DNA of 64,000 nt, taken from NCBI RefSeq assembly GCF_019104725.1, contig NZ_JAHRXF010000018.1, positions 41,066 to 105,065 on the forward strand, written 5' to 3'. Of this stretch, positions 56,787 to 64,000 are shown in pieces (within the stretch, counting starts at the first letter, position 1; each line of letters starts with the position of its first letter). The translations under genes and the position numbers were made by a program. Source of the DNA: Streptomyces corallincola. Lineage in GTDB: Bacteria > Actinomycetota > Actinomycetes > Streptomycetales > Streptomycetaceae. The notes below the pieces were generated by a model. It was given only the letters and a program-made list of their open reading frames with translations. It was not told the origin of the DNA and ran no database searches.

Positions 56787-58201
56787 GACTGCCGGAGCCT
56801 CTTCCAGACGGCTTTCGCCGCGTTGTGTCCCGACATGCCGTGCACGCCGGGTCCGGGCGGGGTGGCGGAGGAGCAGAGGAACACCGCCGGGTGCGGGGTG
56901 CGGTACGGGTGTGCGGTGAGCCGGGGCCGCAGCAGGAGCTGGAGTCCGGAGGCGGCGCCGCACGCGATGTCCCCGCCGACGTAATTGGCGTTCTTGGCGG
57001 CGAGTTGGGGCGGCCCCGCGGTCGCGCGGGCCAGCACGCGGTCCCGGAATCCGGGGGCGAACCGCTCCAGCTGGCGTTCGATGGCGTCGGTGAGGTCGCC
57101 GTCCCAGCCGTTGGGCACATGGCCGTACGCCCAGAACACGTGCTTGCCCTCGGGGGCGCGGGTCGGGTCGGCCACGCTGGGCTGCACGGTGATCAGGAAC
57201 GGTGTCTCGGGAGCGCGGTCGGTGCGGGACGCCGCGTGCAGGGCGGTGCTGATGTCGGCGCGGGTGGGTCCGAGCTGCACGGTTCCGGCGGCGCGTGCCT
57301 CGGGCGCGGTCCAGGGCACCGGGCCGTCCAGGGCGTAGTCCACCTTGAAGACACTGGCTCCGTAGCGGTACTGGTCGTACAGGCCGCCGAAGCCCGCGAT
57401 GCGGGCCAGCGCGGTCGGGGAGGTGTCGAAGACGTAGGCGCGGGCGGGCGGCAGGTCGTCGAGGCGCTTGACCTCGTAGTCGGTGTGCACGGCGCCGCCG
57501 AGATCCTTCAGGTACGCGGTGAGCGCGTCGGAGATCGCCTGCGAGCCGCCGCGCGCCACCGGCCAGCCGCGCGCGTGCGCGGCCAGCGCGAAGACGAGGC
57601 CGACGGCGCCGGTGCCGATGCCGCTCAGCGGCGCGATGACATGGGCGACGAGTCCGGCGAAGAGTGCCTTGAACCGTTCGTCGTGGAAGCGCCGCGTCAG
57701 CCAGGTGGACGGCGGCAGCCCGGCAAGCCCGAACCGGGCCAGGGTGAGCGGGTCGCGGGGCAGCGCGGTCAGCGGCAGCGACATGAAGTCCCGCACGAGG
57801 GTGTCCCAGTGGGCGAGGAACGGCGTGATCAGCCTGCGGTACGCCCCCGCGTCCCGCGGCCCGAACGACGCGGCCGTCTCCGCGACCGACCGGGACAGCA
57901 CCGCCGCCGACCCGTCGGGGAACGGATGCGCCATCGGCAGCCCGGCGTGCAGCCACTCCAGCCCGTACCGGTCCAGCGGAAGATCCCGGAACGCGGGCGA
58001 GTTGATCCCCAGCGGATGCGCCGCCGAACACGGGTCGTGCCGGAACCCCGGCAACGTCAGCTCCTCCGTCCGGGCCCCGCCGCCCACCGTCCCGCGCGCC
58101 TCGAACACCGCCACGGAGAAACCCCGCCGCGCCAGCTCCACCCCCGCGGTCAGCCCATTGGGTCCCGCCCCCACCACCACCACATCCAGCACCGCCGACA
58201 C
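56783..58201 (-). CDS. FAD-dependent oxidoreductase, phytoene desaturase family
   Basis: Cytoplasmic flavoprotein of 472 residues. The dinucleotide motif is at the very start ([20 protein letters not shown] with [18 protein letters not shown]), and the C-terminal FAD loop is [20 protein letters not shown]. The [12 protein letters not shown] signature is typical of the CrtI/amine-oxidase-like NAD(P)/FAD-dependent proteins of actinobacteria; there are no carotenoid genes nearby, so the substrate is unknown. The GTG at 58201 follows GAAGGGG. It is coupled to the macro domain gene. Confidence 0.9.
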   Translation of the reverse strand: MSAVLDVVVVGAGPNGLTAGVELARRGFSVAVFEARGTVGGGARTEELTLPGFRHDPCSAAHPLGINSPAFRDLPLDRYGLEWLHAGLPMAHPFPDGSAAVLSRSVAETAASFGPRDAGAYRRLITPFLAHWDTLVRDFMSLPLTALPRDPLTLARFGLAGLPPSTWLTRRFHDERFKALFAGLVAHVIAPLSGIGTGAVGLVFALAAHARGWPVARGGSQAISDALTAYLKDLGGAVHTDYEVKRLDDLPPARAYVFDTSPTALARIAGFGGLYDQYRYGASVFKVDYALDGPVPWTAPEARAAGTVQLGPTRADISTALHAASRTDRAPETPFLITVQPSVADPTRAPEGKHVFWAYGHVPNGWDGDLTDAIERQLERFAPGFRDRVLARATAGPPQLAAKNANYVGGDIACGAASGLQLLLRPRLTAHPYRTPHPAVFLCSSATPPGPGVHGMSGHNAAKAVWKRLRQS

Positions 58202-58465
58202 CTTCAGACCCCTTCGTCAGCCGATGACAACCCCCTCCCACACTATGCCGCCCCACCACCATGAGCCGAGGACGCGACCCGGGCGGGGCTCGGACCGCTC
58301 AGCCGAGTCGCGCGCGATACCCATCCCCGGCCCGGTTGATGAACCCGGGCGTGCCGCGTCTTCGTGTTGCAGGGAGGTCGCGGGAGGGGACGATGCGGTG
58401 CGGGACATGGAGCATCCTCCGCCGGTGACCGGTTCTCCCCGGGAGCAGGAAGAGAAGGGTGTGAG

Positions 58466-59503
58466 ATGTCTTCGAGAACGAGGACATGGCGAAAGCTCGC
58501 TGTCCTCTTGACGGCGACGATCGCGGTGTTCGTTTCTCTCATTTCGACGGCTTCAGCCGCCGAGGGAAGCTGGGAGGCGTACGGCGCCAACCAGAACGTC
58601 CGGTCGAGACAGGTGCCGACGACGGTCGCCTGGGACGACTGCTGCGGAACCCCGCACGACATGATGGGCTGGCTGTCCAGCAACGGTGACGGTCAGGTCT
58701 ACACCATGCTCGACGGGCGGGGCGTGATCCCGGTGCCGGGTGCGATATCCGACGTGGCACCCACCCTCGTCGTGTGGCACGGCCTGCCGACGGTCTACTG
58801 GGTGGGCCGCGACCACCAGATCTACTGGGCGGTCTGGGAGAGCGCTCCGAGTCCCGGCGGCAGCAGCCCGTGGTCGAGGCCGCTCGGCCCCATTCCGGGC
58901 CAGAGCACATCACAGCCGGTGGGGCTGACCCTGGTCAACGGGGACCAGCTCATGGTGGCCTACGTCGGCGGCAACCGAGCCGTCTACGCCGTGGTCGTGG
59001 ACAGCGGCGGCAACTGGCAGTCCACTCAGGTGCCCGGTTCGGCCGGGGTCACGGTCGATAGCCCCGCGGTGGCGACGTTCCCCTCGGGCAACCGCGTGCT
59101 GATGGCGGTCACCCAGCTCGACGGCCACATCGCGCAGGTCGTCATCCGGGTGGCCTCGAACAACAGCATGGACCTGGAAACCTCGTGGTCCGTGGTCAAC
59201 TCGTCGAACTACGGCACCAGCGTGCTCGCGTCGGGCGCGCCCGGGATCGCCGCGGCCGGAAACGACCTGCGCATCGGCGTACGGGCACGTGGCGACGGAA
59301 ACCACTGGTCCGGCATGTTCGTCTACATGGGCGGCACCGCGGTGATGTCCAGCGGTATCCAGCGGGTCAACTGGGGTTCCTGGACCGATCACCGGCAACT
59401 GTGGAACCTGAACAGCGGTTCCGGGCCGCGCGTCGTTCTCTTCCACGGCGCTTTCCGCGCGTTGTACTCCGACAACTTCGTCTATCAGACGCAGTTGCTC
59501 TAG
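58466..59503 (+). CDS. secreted beta-propeller-like protein of unknown function
   Basis: Exported protein of 345 residues with a Sec signal peptide (about 1-30; LAVLLTATIAVFVSLISTAS, cleavage after ASA). The mature part is a series of beta-rich units of ~45-50 residues with aromatic and Gly turns (VVWHGLPTVYWVGRDHQIYW, LMVAYVGGNRAVYAVVVDSG, VLMAVTQLDGHIAQVVIRVA), which looks like a lectin-like or sialidase-like propeller, but no catalytic motif is seen. There is one CC pair near residue 53. Base composition is somewhat less GC-biased than neighbours, which could mean later acquisition. The ATG at 58466 follows GAAGGG. Confidence 0.75.
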   Translation: MSSRTRTWRKLAVLLTATIAVFVSLISTASAAEGSWEAYGANQNVRSRQVPTTVAWDDCCGTPHDMMGWLSSNGDGQVYTMLDGRGVIPVPGAISDVAPTLVVWHGLPTVYWVGRDHQIYWAVWESAPSPGGSSPWSRPLGPIPGQSTSQPVGLTLVNGDQLMVAYVGGNRAVYAVVVDSGGNWQSTQVPGSAGVTVDSPAVATFPSGNRVLMAVTQLDGHIAQVVIRVASNNSMDLETSWSVVNSSNYGTSVLASGAPGIAAAGNDLRIGVRARGDGNHWSGMFVYMGGTAVMSSGIQRVNWGSWTDHRQLWNLNSGSGPRVVLFHGAFRALYSDNFVYQTQLL

Positions 59504-59512
59504 CCGCTCCGT

Positions 59513-59566
59513 AGGCGCTCCAGGCGCTCCAGGCGCTCCAGGCGCTCCAGGCGCTCCGCGGAAGGT
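59513..59566. repeat. six perfect tandem copies of AGGCGCTCC
   Basis: A 9-bp unit repeated six times without change, starting 10 bases after the stop of the secreted protein gene. No spacers, so not a CRISPR; it looks like a minisatellite in the 3' untranslated region. Confidence 0.95.
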
Positions 59567-59576
59567 CGTACGCCGA

Positions 59577-59622
59577 GCCGTCCGCGAAATCCGCTGCGGA
59601 CGGCTCGGCGTACTCTCCGGTG
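59577..59622. terminator. perfect 18-bp bidirectional terminator hairpin
   Basis: 59577-59594 (starting GTACGCCGAGCC) pairs perfectly with 59605-59622 around a 10-base loop, between the converging secreted-protein gene and the inositol-monophosphatase-family gene. Confidence 0.85.
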
Positions 59623-59635
59623 CCGCCGGACGCAC

Positions 59636-60487
59636 TCACCCGTGCCGCAGCAGCTCCGCGATCCGTCGTGCCGTCTCCGCGTCCCGTGCCGCCGTGAAGG
59701 GGAGTGCGTTGTCGCCGGTGATGCGGAAGGGGTCGCCGGTGCGGGTGAGGTGGATGCCGCCGGACTCCTCCACCAGGAGGAGACCGGCCGCGTGGTCCCA
59801 GGCCGCTTCCCAGGAGAAGGCGACGGCGTCCAACTCGCCGCGGGCGATGGCCAGATACTCCAGTCCGGCGGAACCGCAGGGACGGGCGTCGATGCCGTCG
59901 GTCCAGAGGACGGAGAGGTCGCGCTTCTGGGCGTCGGTGGTGAAGTCGGGGTGGGAGGTGGCGACGGTGAGGTCCCGGCCGGGGGCGGGCGGGCCGGGGA
60001 GCAGGCGCCGACCGTCCAGCCAGGCGCCCCGGCCGCGTACGGCGGTGGCGAACTGTTCGCGGGCGGGCGCGTAGATCCAGGAGGCGAGGACGGTGCCCCG
60101 GTGGGCGAGGGCGACCAGGGTGCAGAAGCCGTCGTCACCGTGGACGAACTGGCGGGTGCCGTCCACCGGGTCGATGATCCACACCGGTGCGTCGCCGCGC
60201 AGCGCCTCGTAGGAGAAGGGGTCTGCGTGGACGGCTTCCTCGCCGACCACCTTCGAGCTGGGAAGCAGGCCGCCGAGCACCCCGGTGAGCATGCGTTCGG
60301 CCAGCCGGTCGGCGTCGGTGACCAGATCGTGGGGGCCGTTCTTCTGGTCCACCTCGTCGGCGGCGAGACGGCGGAAACGGGGAAGGATCTCGGCCGCCGC
60401 GGCCTTGCGGACCGCGGCCTCCACGTCGGCCGAATGGCGGGCGAGAAACTCGTCGATGGTTTCTGTTGCGTCGATCATGCCGTCCAT
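59636..60487 (-). CDS. inositol monophosphatase family protein
   Basis: Mg-dependent phosphatase of ~283 residues. The metal sites are visible: LVTDADRLAE, KVVGEEAVH, WIIDPVDGTRQFVHG (first Asp cluster) and FSWEAAWDHAAGLLLVEESG. The family covers inositol-1-phosphatase, histidinol-phosphatase (HisN) and 3'-phosphoadenosine-5'-phosphate phosphatase; the sequence alone does not choose between them. The start is either the ATG at 60487 (MDGMIDATETIDEF) or that at 60478. It follows a gamma-glutamyltransferase-family gene on the same strand by 101 bases. Confidence 0.9.
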   Translation of the reverse strand: MDGMIDATETIDEFLARHSADVEAAVRKAAAAEILPRFRRLAADEVDQKNGPHDLVTDADRLAERMLTGVLGGLLPSSKVVGEEAVHADPFSYEALRGDAPVWIIDPVDGTRQFVHGDDGFCTLVALAHRGTVLASWIYAPAREQFATAVRGRGAWLDGRRLLPGPPAPGRDLTVATSHPDFTTDAQKRDLSVLWTDGIDARPCGSAGLEYLAIARGELDAVAFSWEAAWDHAAGLLLVEESGGIHLTRTGDPFRITGDNALPFTAARDAETARRIAELLRHG

Positions 60488-60588
60488 GAGACCACGCCCC
60501 ACCGACAATCCGCACCGGTTCGGTGTACCGGGGGTGGAATGAGGGTGAAATGCGGGGCGGCTCCCCGGGCTCCCCTACCTCCCCACCG

Positions 60589-62427
60589 CTACCTCCCCAC
60601 CGCGTATCCCTGCATACCCCGCGCATTGGCCGCCCCCGACACCATCCCCGTCCCCGGGTCCCGCGCCACCGCGCACAACCGCCCCTCCGACCACGCGGGC
60701 GCCACCGTCACCTGGTGCCCCCGCTCCCGCAGCCCGGCGATCACCTCCTCCCCCGCGCGCGACTCGACGGTGACGCTGCCGGGCCGGTGTCCGCGCGGAT
60801 AGAAGGAGCTGGGGAAGGCGTCGGTGTGCCAGTTGGCCGCGTCGATGGCGCCCTGGAGATCGAGGCCGCCCCGCACCGGAGCCCGGAGCGCGACGGCGAG
60901 GAAGAAGTTCAGCTGCCACTGGTCCTGCTGATCGCCACCCGGCGTACCGAACGCCAGCACGGGCACCCCGTCACGCAACGCCATCGACGGGGTGAGCGTC
61001 GTACGCGGACGGCGCCCCGGAGCGAGGGAGTTGGGCAACCCCTCCTCCAGCCAGGCCATTTGGAGCCGCGTGCCGAGCGGGAAGCCGAGTTCGGGGACGA
61101 CCGGGTTGGACTGGAGCCAACCGCCGCTCGGCGTCGCGGCGACCATGTTGCCCCAGCGGTCCACCACGTCCAGATGACAGGTGTCGCCACGGGTCGCGCC
61201 GTTGGAGTCCACCCATGACCCGGCGTCCTCCGAGTCGTCACCGCGTGCCACCGTCGGCTCCCCCGCGCCCATCGGATCGAAGCCCCCGGAGCCCGCGCCG
61301 CCCCGGCCATCGCTCTCCACCAGGCTGTACGCGGGCAGCCTCGGCACCCGTCCGCCCGGACTCCCCGGCCGCAGTTCGTACGACGCCCCCGCCCCGATCA
61401 GCGCACGGCGCGCGGCGTTGTACTCGTCCGACAGCAGCTCGGCCAGCGGGACTTCGGCCGCGTCCCCGTACCAGCCCTCCCGGTCGGCCATCGCCAACTT
61501 GCATCCCTCGACCAGCAGATGGACGTACTCGGCCGAGCCGTACGGGGGCAACTCGGCCGGGAGCAGCGCCAGTTGCTGGAGCAGCGCGGGGCCCTGGCTC
61601 CACGGCCCGGCCTTGCAGACGGTCCAGCCGTTCCAGTCGTACGTCACCGGTGCCTCGTACCCGGCGGACCAGCCCGCGAGGTCGGCGGCGGTGAGCGTGC
61701 CGGTGTGGTGGGTGCCGCTGGTGTCGAGGGTGGGGCGGCCGGACTGCCGTACCAGGGCCTCGGCGATGAATCCGGTGCGCCACACCGCGCGGGCGGCGTC
61801 GATGCGGGCCTCCCGGTCGCCCGCCCCGGCGGTCTCGGCGAGCAGGCGTTTCCAGGTGGCGGCGAGGGCGGGGTTGCGGAAGAGGGTGCCGGGGCGGGGC
61901 GGGCGGCCGTCGGGGAGGTAGACGCGCGCGGAGGAGGTCCACTGGGTGGTGAACAGCTCGCGGACGCTCGCCACGGTCTCCCCGAGCTTCTCCACGGGGG
62001 CGTGGCCGTGTTCGGCGTACCCGATGGCGTAGGACAGCACGTCGTCGAGGGACTTGGTGCCGTGGTCGCGCAGGAGCAGCATCCACGCGTCGAAGGCGCC
62101 GGGTACGGCGGCGGCGAGCGGGCCGGTGCCGGGGACGAGGTCCAGGCCGAGGCTCCGGTAGTGCGCGGGGGTCGCGCCCGCAGGGGCGACGCCCTGCCCG
62201 CACAGCACCCGCACCTCCCCGCCCGCCGGGGCGAGCAGGATCGGCACCTCGCCCGCCGGGCCGTTGAGATGCGGTTCCACCACGTGGAGGACGAACGCTC
62301 CGGCGACGGCCGCGTCGAACGCGTTGCCGCCGCTCTCCAGCACCGCCAGCGCCGACTGGGAGGCCAGCCAGTGCGTGGACGACGCCATGCCGAAGGTGCC
62401 CTGGAGGGTGGGACGGGTGGTGAACAT
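60589..62427 (-). CDS. gamma-glutamyltransferase family protein
   Basis: Ntn-hydrolase of 612 residues. The heavy-chain part has QGTFGMASSTHWLASQSALA and NAFDAAVAGAFVLHVVEPHL; the autoprocessing site is GDTCHLDVVDRWGNMVAATP, where the Thr becomes the nucleophile of the small subunit. The C-terminal substrate loop is FGTPGGDQQDQWQLNFFLA. There is no signal peptide, unlike classic secreted enzymes, so it may be a cytoplasmic acylase- or GGT-like hydrolase. A linker of ~40 residues rich in Gly/Asp/Ser precedes the cleavage Thr. The ATG at 62427 follows GAGGTGAGAGG. Confidence 0.92.
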   Translation of the reverse strand: MFTTRPTLQGTFGMASSTHWLASQSALAVLESGGNAFDAAVAGAFVLHVVEPHLNGPAGEVPILLAPAGGEVRVLCGQGVAPAGATPAHYRSLGLDLVPGTGPLAAAVPGAFDAWMLLLRDHGTKSLDDVLSYAIGYAEHGHAPVEKLGETVASVRELFTTQWTSSARVYLPDGRPPRPGTLFRNPALAATWKRLLAETAGAGDREARIDAARAVWRTGFIAEALVRQSGRPTLDTSGTHHTGTLTAADLAGWSAGYEAPVTYDWNGWTVCKAGPWSQGPALLQQLALLPAELPPYGSAEYVHLLVEGCKLAMADREGWYGDAAEVPLAELLSDEYNAARRALIGAGASYELRPGSPGGRVPRLPAYSLVESDGRGGAGSGGFDPMGAGEPTVARGDDSEDAGSWVDSNGATRGDTCHLDVVDRWGNMVAATPSGGWLQSNPVVPELGFPLGTRLQMAWLEEGLPNSLAPGRRPRTTLTPSMALRDGVPVLAFGTPGGDQQDQWQLNFFLAVALRAPVRGGLDLQGAIDAANWHTDAFPSSFYPRGHRPGSVTVESRAGEEVIAGLRERGHQVTVAPAWSEGRLCAVARDPGTGMVSGAANARGMQGYAVGR

Positions 62428-62674
62428 ACGGCCTCTCACCTCGTGTTCGTCCGCCGCCCCGGCACACACCGGACCGGCACTCGGGGACGGTGATCACGTC
62501 CCCGGCACCCTAACCCCGCCGCCACCGGCCCCCTGCGGCCCGTGCCCGCCCCGGCCCCGGAGCCGCCCGGCCCACCGGCGCCGCCACCGCCCCGCCCCGC
62601 CCGGACGGGCGCCCGCGTTTCCCCGCCCCCGCTGGGGCTACTCGGGCCGGACGCACGACGACGAGGGAGGACCG

Positions 62675-63544
62675 ATGAAGCAGCCCGGTTCCGAAGCTGT
62701 CCTGTCGGCCGTGGACCGCCTGGGGCGGTGGGAGGGGGCCGACCGTCTGATCGACGCGGTGCGCAAGGCGGTGGAGGCCGTCCCGCTCGGCCCCGGAGTA
62801 CGCGATGTCCTGCACGGACGCCAGATCGGGCACCCCCTGCACCCGGTGCTGGTGCAGGTGCCCGTCGGTACCTGGCTGTCGGCGGGTGTGCTGGATCTGC
62901 TGCCCGGAGTCCGCGGGGCGCAGTCCGTCCTCATCGGGGTCGGGCTGGTCACCGCGTTCCCCTCGGCGGTGGCGGGGTGGGCGGACTGGGCGCAGCTGTC
63001 GCCGGAGCAGCAGCGAGTGGGGGTGGTGCACGCCGCGTCGAACGGGGTCGCGGTGATGCTGTTCGCCGGCTCGCTGGCCGCCCGGCTGCGCGGGCGGCAC
63101 GGGCTGGGCAAGCTGCTGGGGTTCGCCGGGCTGACGGCGACCGGCGCGGGCGGCGCGCTCGGCGGCCACCTGGCCTACCGGCAGGCGGCGGGCGCCAACC
63201 ACGCCGACTACGTACGGCAGGTCGTGCCGCCGGGCTGGCACCGGCTGGCGGACCTCACCGAGCTGCCCATCGGCGAGCCGATCCGCCGCCATCTGGACGA
63301 CGTGCCGGTGCTGGTCGTCCGCGAGGACGAGCGGACCGTGCACGTCCTGGCCGACCGGTGCGGTCATCTGGCCGGTCCGCTGTCCGAGGGCGAGCTGACC
63401 GACGGCTGCGTCCGCTGCCCCTGGCACGGCAGCGAGTTCCGGCTCTCCGACGGCTGGAACGTCCGGGGCCCGGCGACCGCCCCCCAGCCCTGCTTCGCCG
63501 TCCGGATCGTGTCCGGGCGGGTGGAAGTACGGCTGGAGGGGTGA
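62675..63544 (+). CDS. DUF2231-Rieske [2Fe-2S] membrane protein
   Basis: Protein of 289 residues with an N-terminal DUF2231 membrane domain of four helices (~45-165; GHPLHPVLVQVPVGTWLSAG and LIGVGLVTAFPSAVAGWADW) and a C-terminal Rieske ferredoxin domain (~185-288). The cluster ligands are CGHLAGPLSEG and CVRCPWHGSEF (Cys-x-His and Cys-x2-His). It is probably an electron-transfer subunit anchored to the membrane; redox partners are not adjacent. The ATG at 62675 follows GGGAGG. It is divergent from the gamma-glutamyltransferase gene. Confidence 0.92.
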   Translation: MKQPGSEAVLSAVDRLGRWEGADRLIDAVRKAVEAVPLGPGVRDVLHGRQIGHPLHPVLVQVPVGTWLSAGVLDLLPGVRGAQSVLIGVGLVTAFPSAVAGWADWAQLSPEQQRVGVVHAASNGVAVMLFAGSLAARLRGRHGLGKLLGFAGLTATGAGGALGGHLAYRQAAGANHADYVRQVVPPGWHRLADLTELPIGEPIRRHLDDVPVLVVREDERTVHVLADRCGHLAGPLSEGELTDGCVRCPWHGSEFRLSDGWNVRGPATAPQPCFAVRIVSGRVEVRLEG

Positions 63545-63615
63545 GGGCCGGGTCCGCGGCGTGCCGACACCCCTACGGGTCGGGCACCCCCTACGGGCCG
63601 GACGCCCCCCCGCGG

Positions 63616-63867
63616 TCAGACCACCGCGGTGCCGGAACGCCCGGCCAGCGCCGGAGCGGCCACCCGGCCGGAGTGGGTGTCGAGGTAGGCGTGCGCGGTG
63701 CGCAGCGCGTCGGCGGTGTCACGGGTGCCGGTCGAGACGCACAGCGTGTACGCGAGGTCGCGCAGCCGGGGGCTGGGCGCGGGGGCACCGGCGAGCGTCT
63801 CCTCGGCGAGCAGGGTCTCGTAGTCCTTGACGAGGAGGCGCAGGGTGGCCGGGAGGGGCATCAGCAT
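63616..63867 (-). CDS. DUF5133 domain protein
   Basis: Small protein of 83 residues with the DUF5133 N-terminus MLMPLPATLRLLVKDYETLL and the helix RLRDLAYTLCVSTGTRDTAD. Helical, cytoplasmic, found in many Streptomyces, sometimes as a family of paralogues; function unknown. AGGAG lies 8 bases before the ATG. It converges on the Rieske gene. Confidence 0.85.
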   Translation of the reverse strand: MLMPLPATLRLLVKDYETLLAEETLAGAPAPSPRLRDLAYTLCVSTGTRDTADALRTAHAYLDTHSGRVAAPALAGRSGTAVV

Positions 63868-63906
63868 CGGGTGGGCTCCTGATTTCGGGGGCTCGGGGGC
63901 TCGTGG

Positions 63907-64000
<94 letters not shown>

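Noticed and set aside
59513..59566. Possible CRISPR array or repeat-encoded Leu-Glu-Arg peptide.
   Set aside because: Units of 9 bp are contiguous without spacers, and the peptide reading exists only in an antisense frame without a start context.

Overview
This window is chromosomal DNA of a Streptomyces-type actinomycete. Base composition is very GC-rich, third codon positions are almost all G or C, GTG starts and 4-bp ATGA/GTGA overlaps are common, and the gene families are typical of the genus (SpoIIE phosphatases with GAF/PAS domains, LAL-type LuxR regulator, crotonyl-CoA carboxylase/reductase locus, DUF5133). About 50 protein genes are supported. I saw no rRNA, tRNA, CRISPR, insertion sequence or prophage. 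The last ~90 bases are poly-G runs that look like a contig-end artefact.

Layout. 1-7.8 kb (minus strand): a peptidase group (M55, M20 and an S9 peptidase cut by the left edge), a methyltransferase and a PAS/GAF/SpoIIE/HATPase sensor phosphatase. 7.8-15.4 kb: a DHA2 transporter with three C-terminal Ig-like repeats, an SRPBCC protein, a radical SAM gene behind a LexA-box-like site, a secreted tripeptidyl-aminopeptidase-like hydrolase, an acetyltransferase and a HEAT-repeat protein. 15.8-26.8 kb (plus strand): an ethylmalonyl-CoA pathway locus (two-module 3-hydroxyacyl-CoA dehydrogenase, TetR regulator, ccr, ethylmalonyl-CoA mutase, malyl/methylmalyl-CoA lyase-type enzyme, MaoC hydratase, acyl-CoA dehydrogenase) followed by psd and pssA. 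26.9-33.2 kb: glycerate kinase, a Tat-exported FAD oxidoreductase, an Ada-AlkA/Ogt alkylation-repair pair and a stand-alone MTHFR-family enzyme. 33.3-42.8 kb (minus): GH15 hydrolase, several small membrane proteins, a LAL regulator, a large membrane protein and a BrkB/YihY protein.

42.8-54.1 kb is the most interesting part. A minus-strand stressosome-like operon (RsbR, RsbS, RsbT homologues and an HATPase-SpoIIE phosphatase) lies head to head with a plus-strand phospho-signalling operon: a Ser/Thr kinase with a PQQ-type propeller, a pseudokinase with a second propeller, a vWA protein, a PP2C phosphatase and an atypical membrane-anchored kinase. The vWA-PP2C-kinase trio resembles the TerY-P triad. 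The two operons share a 410-bp, locally AT-rich intergenic region with an 11-bp tandem direct repeat.

54.1-64 kb: a LysR regulator divergent from an aldo/keto reductase with a clear inverted-repeat operator between them, a macro-domain protein coupled to a phytoene-desaturase-like enzyme, an orphan secreted propeller-like protein followed by a 6 x 9-bp tandem repeat and a perfect 18-bp hairpin, an inositol-monophosphatase-family enzyme, a gamma-glutamyltransferase-family protein, a DUF2231-Rieske protein and a DUF5133 protein.
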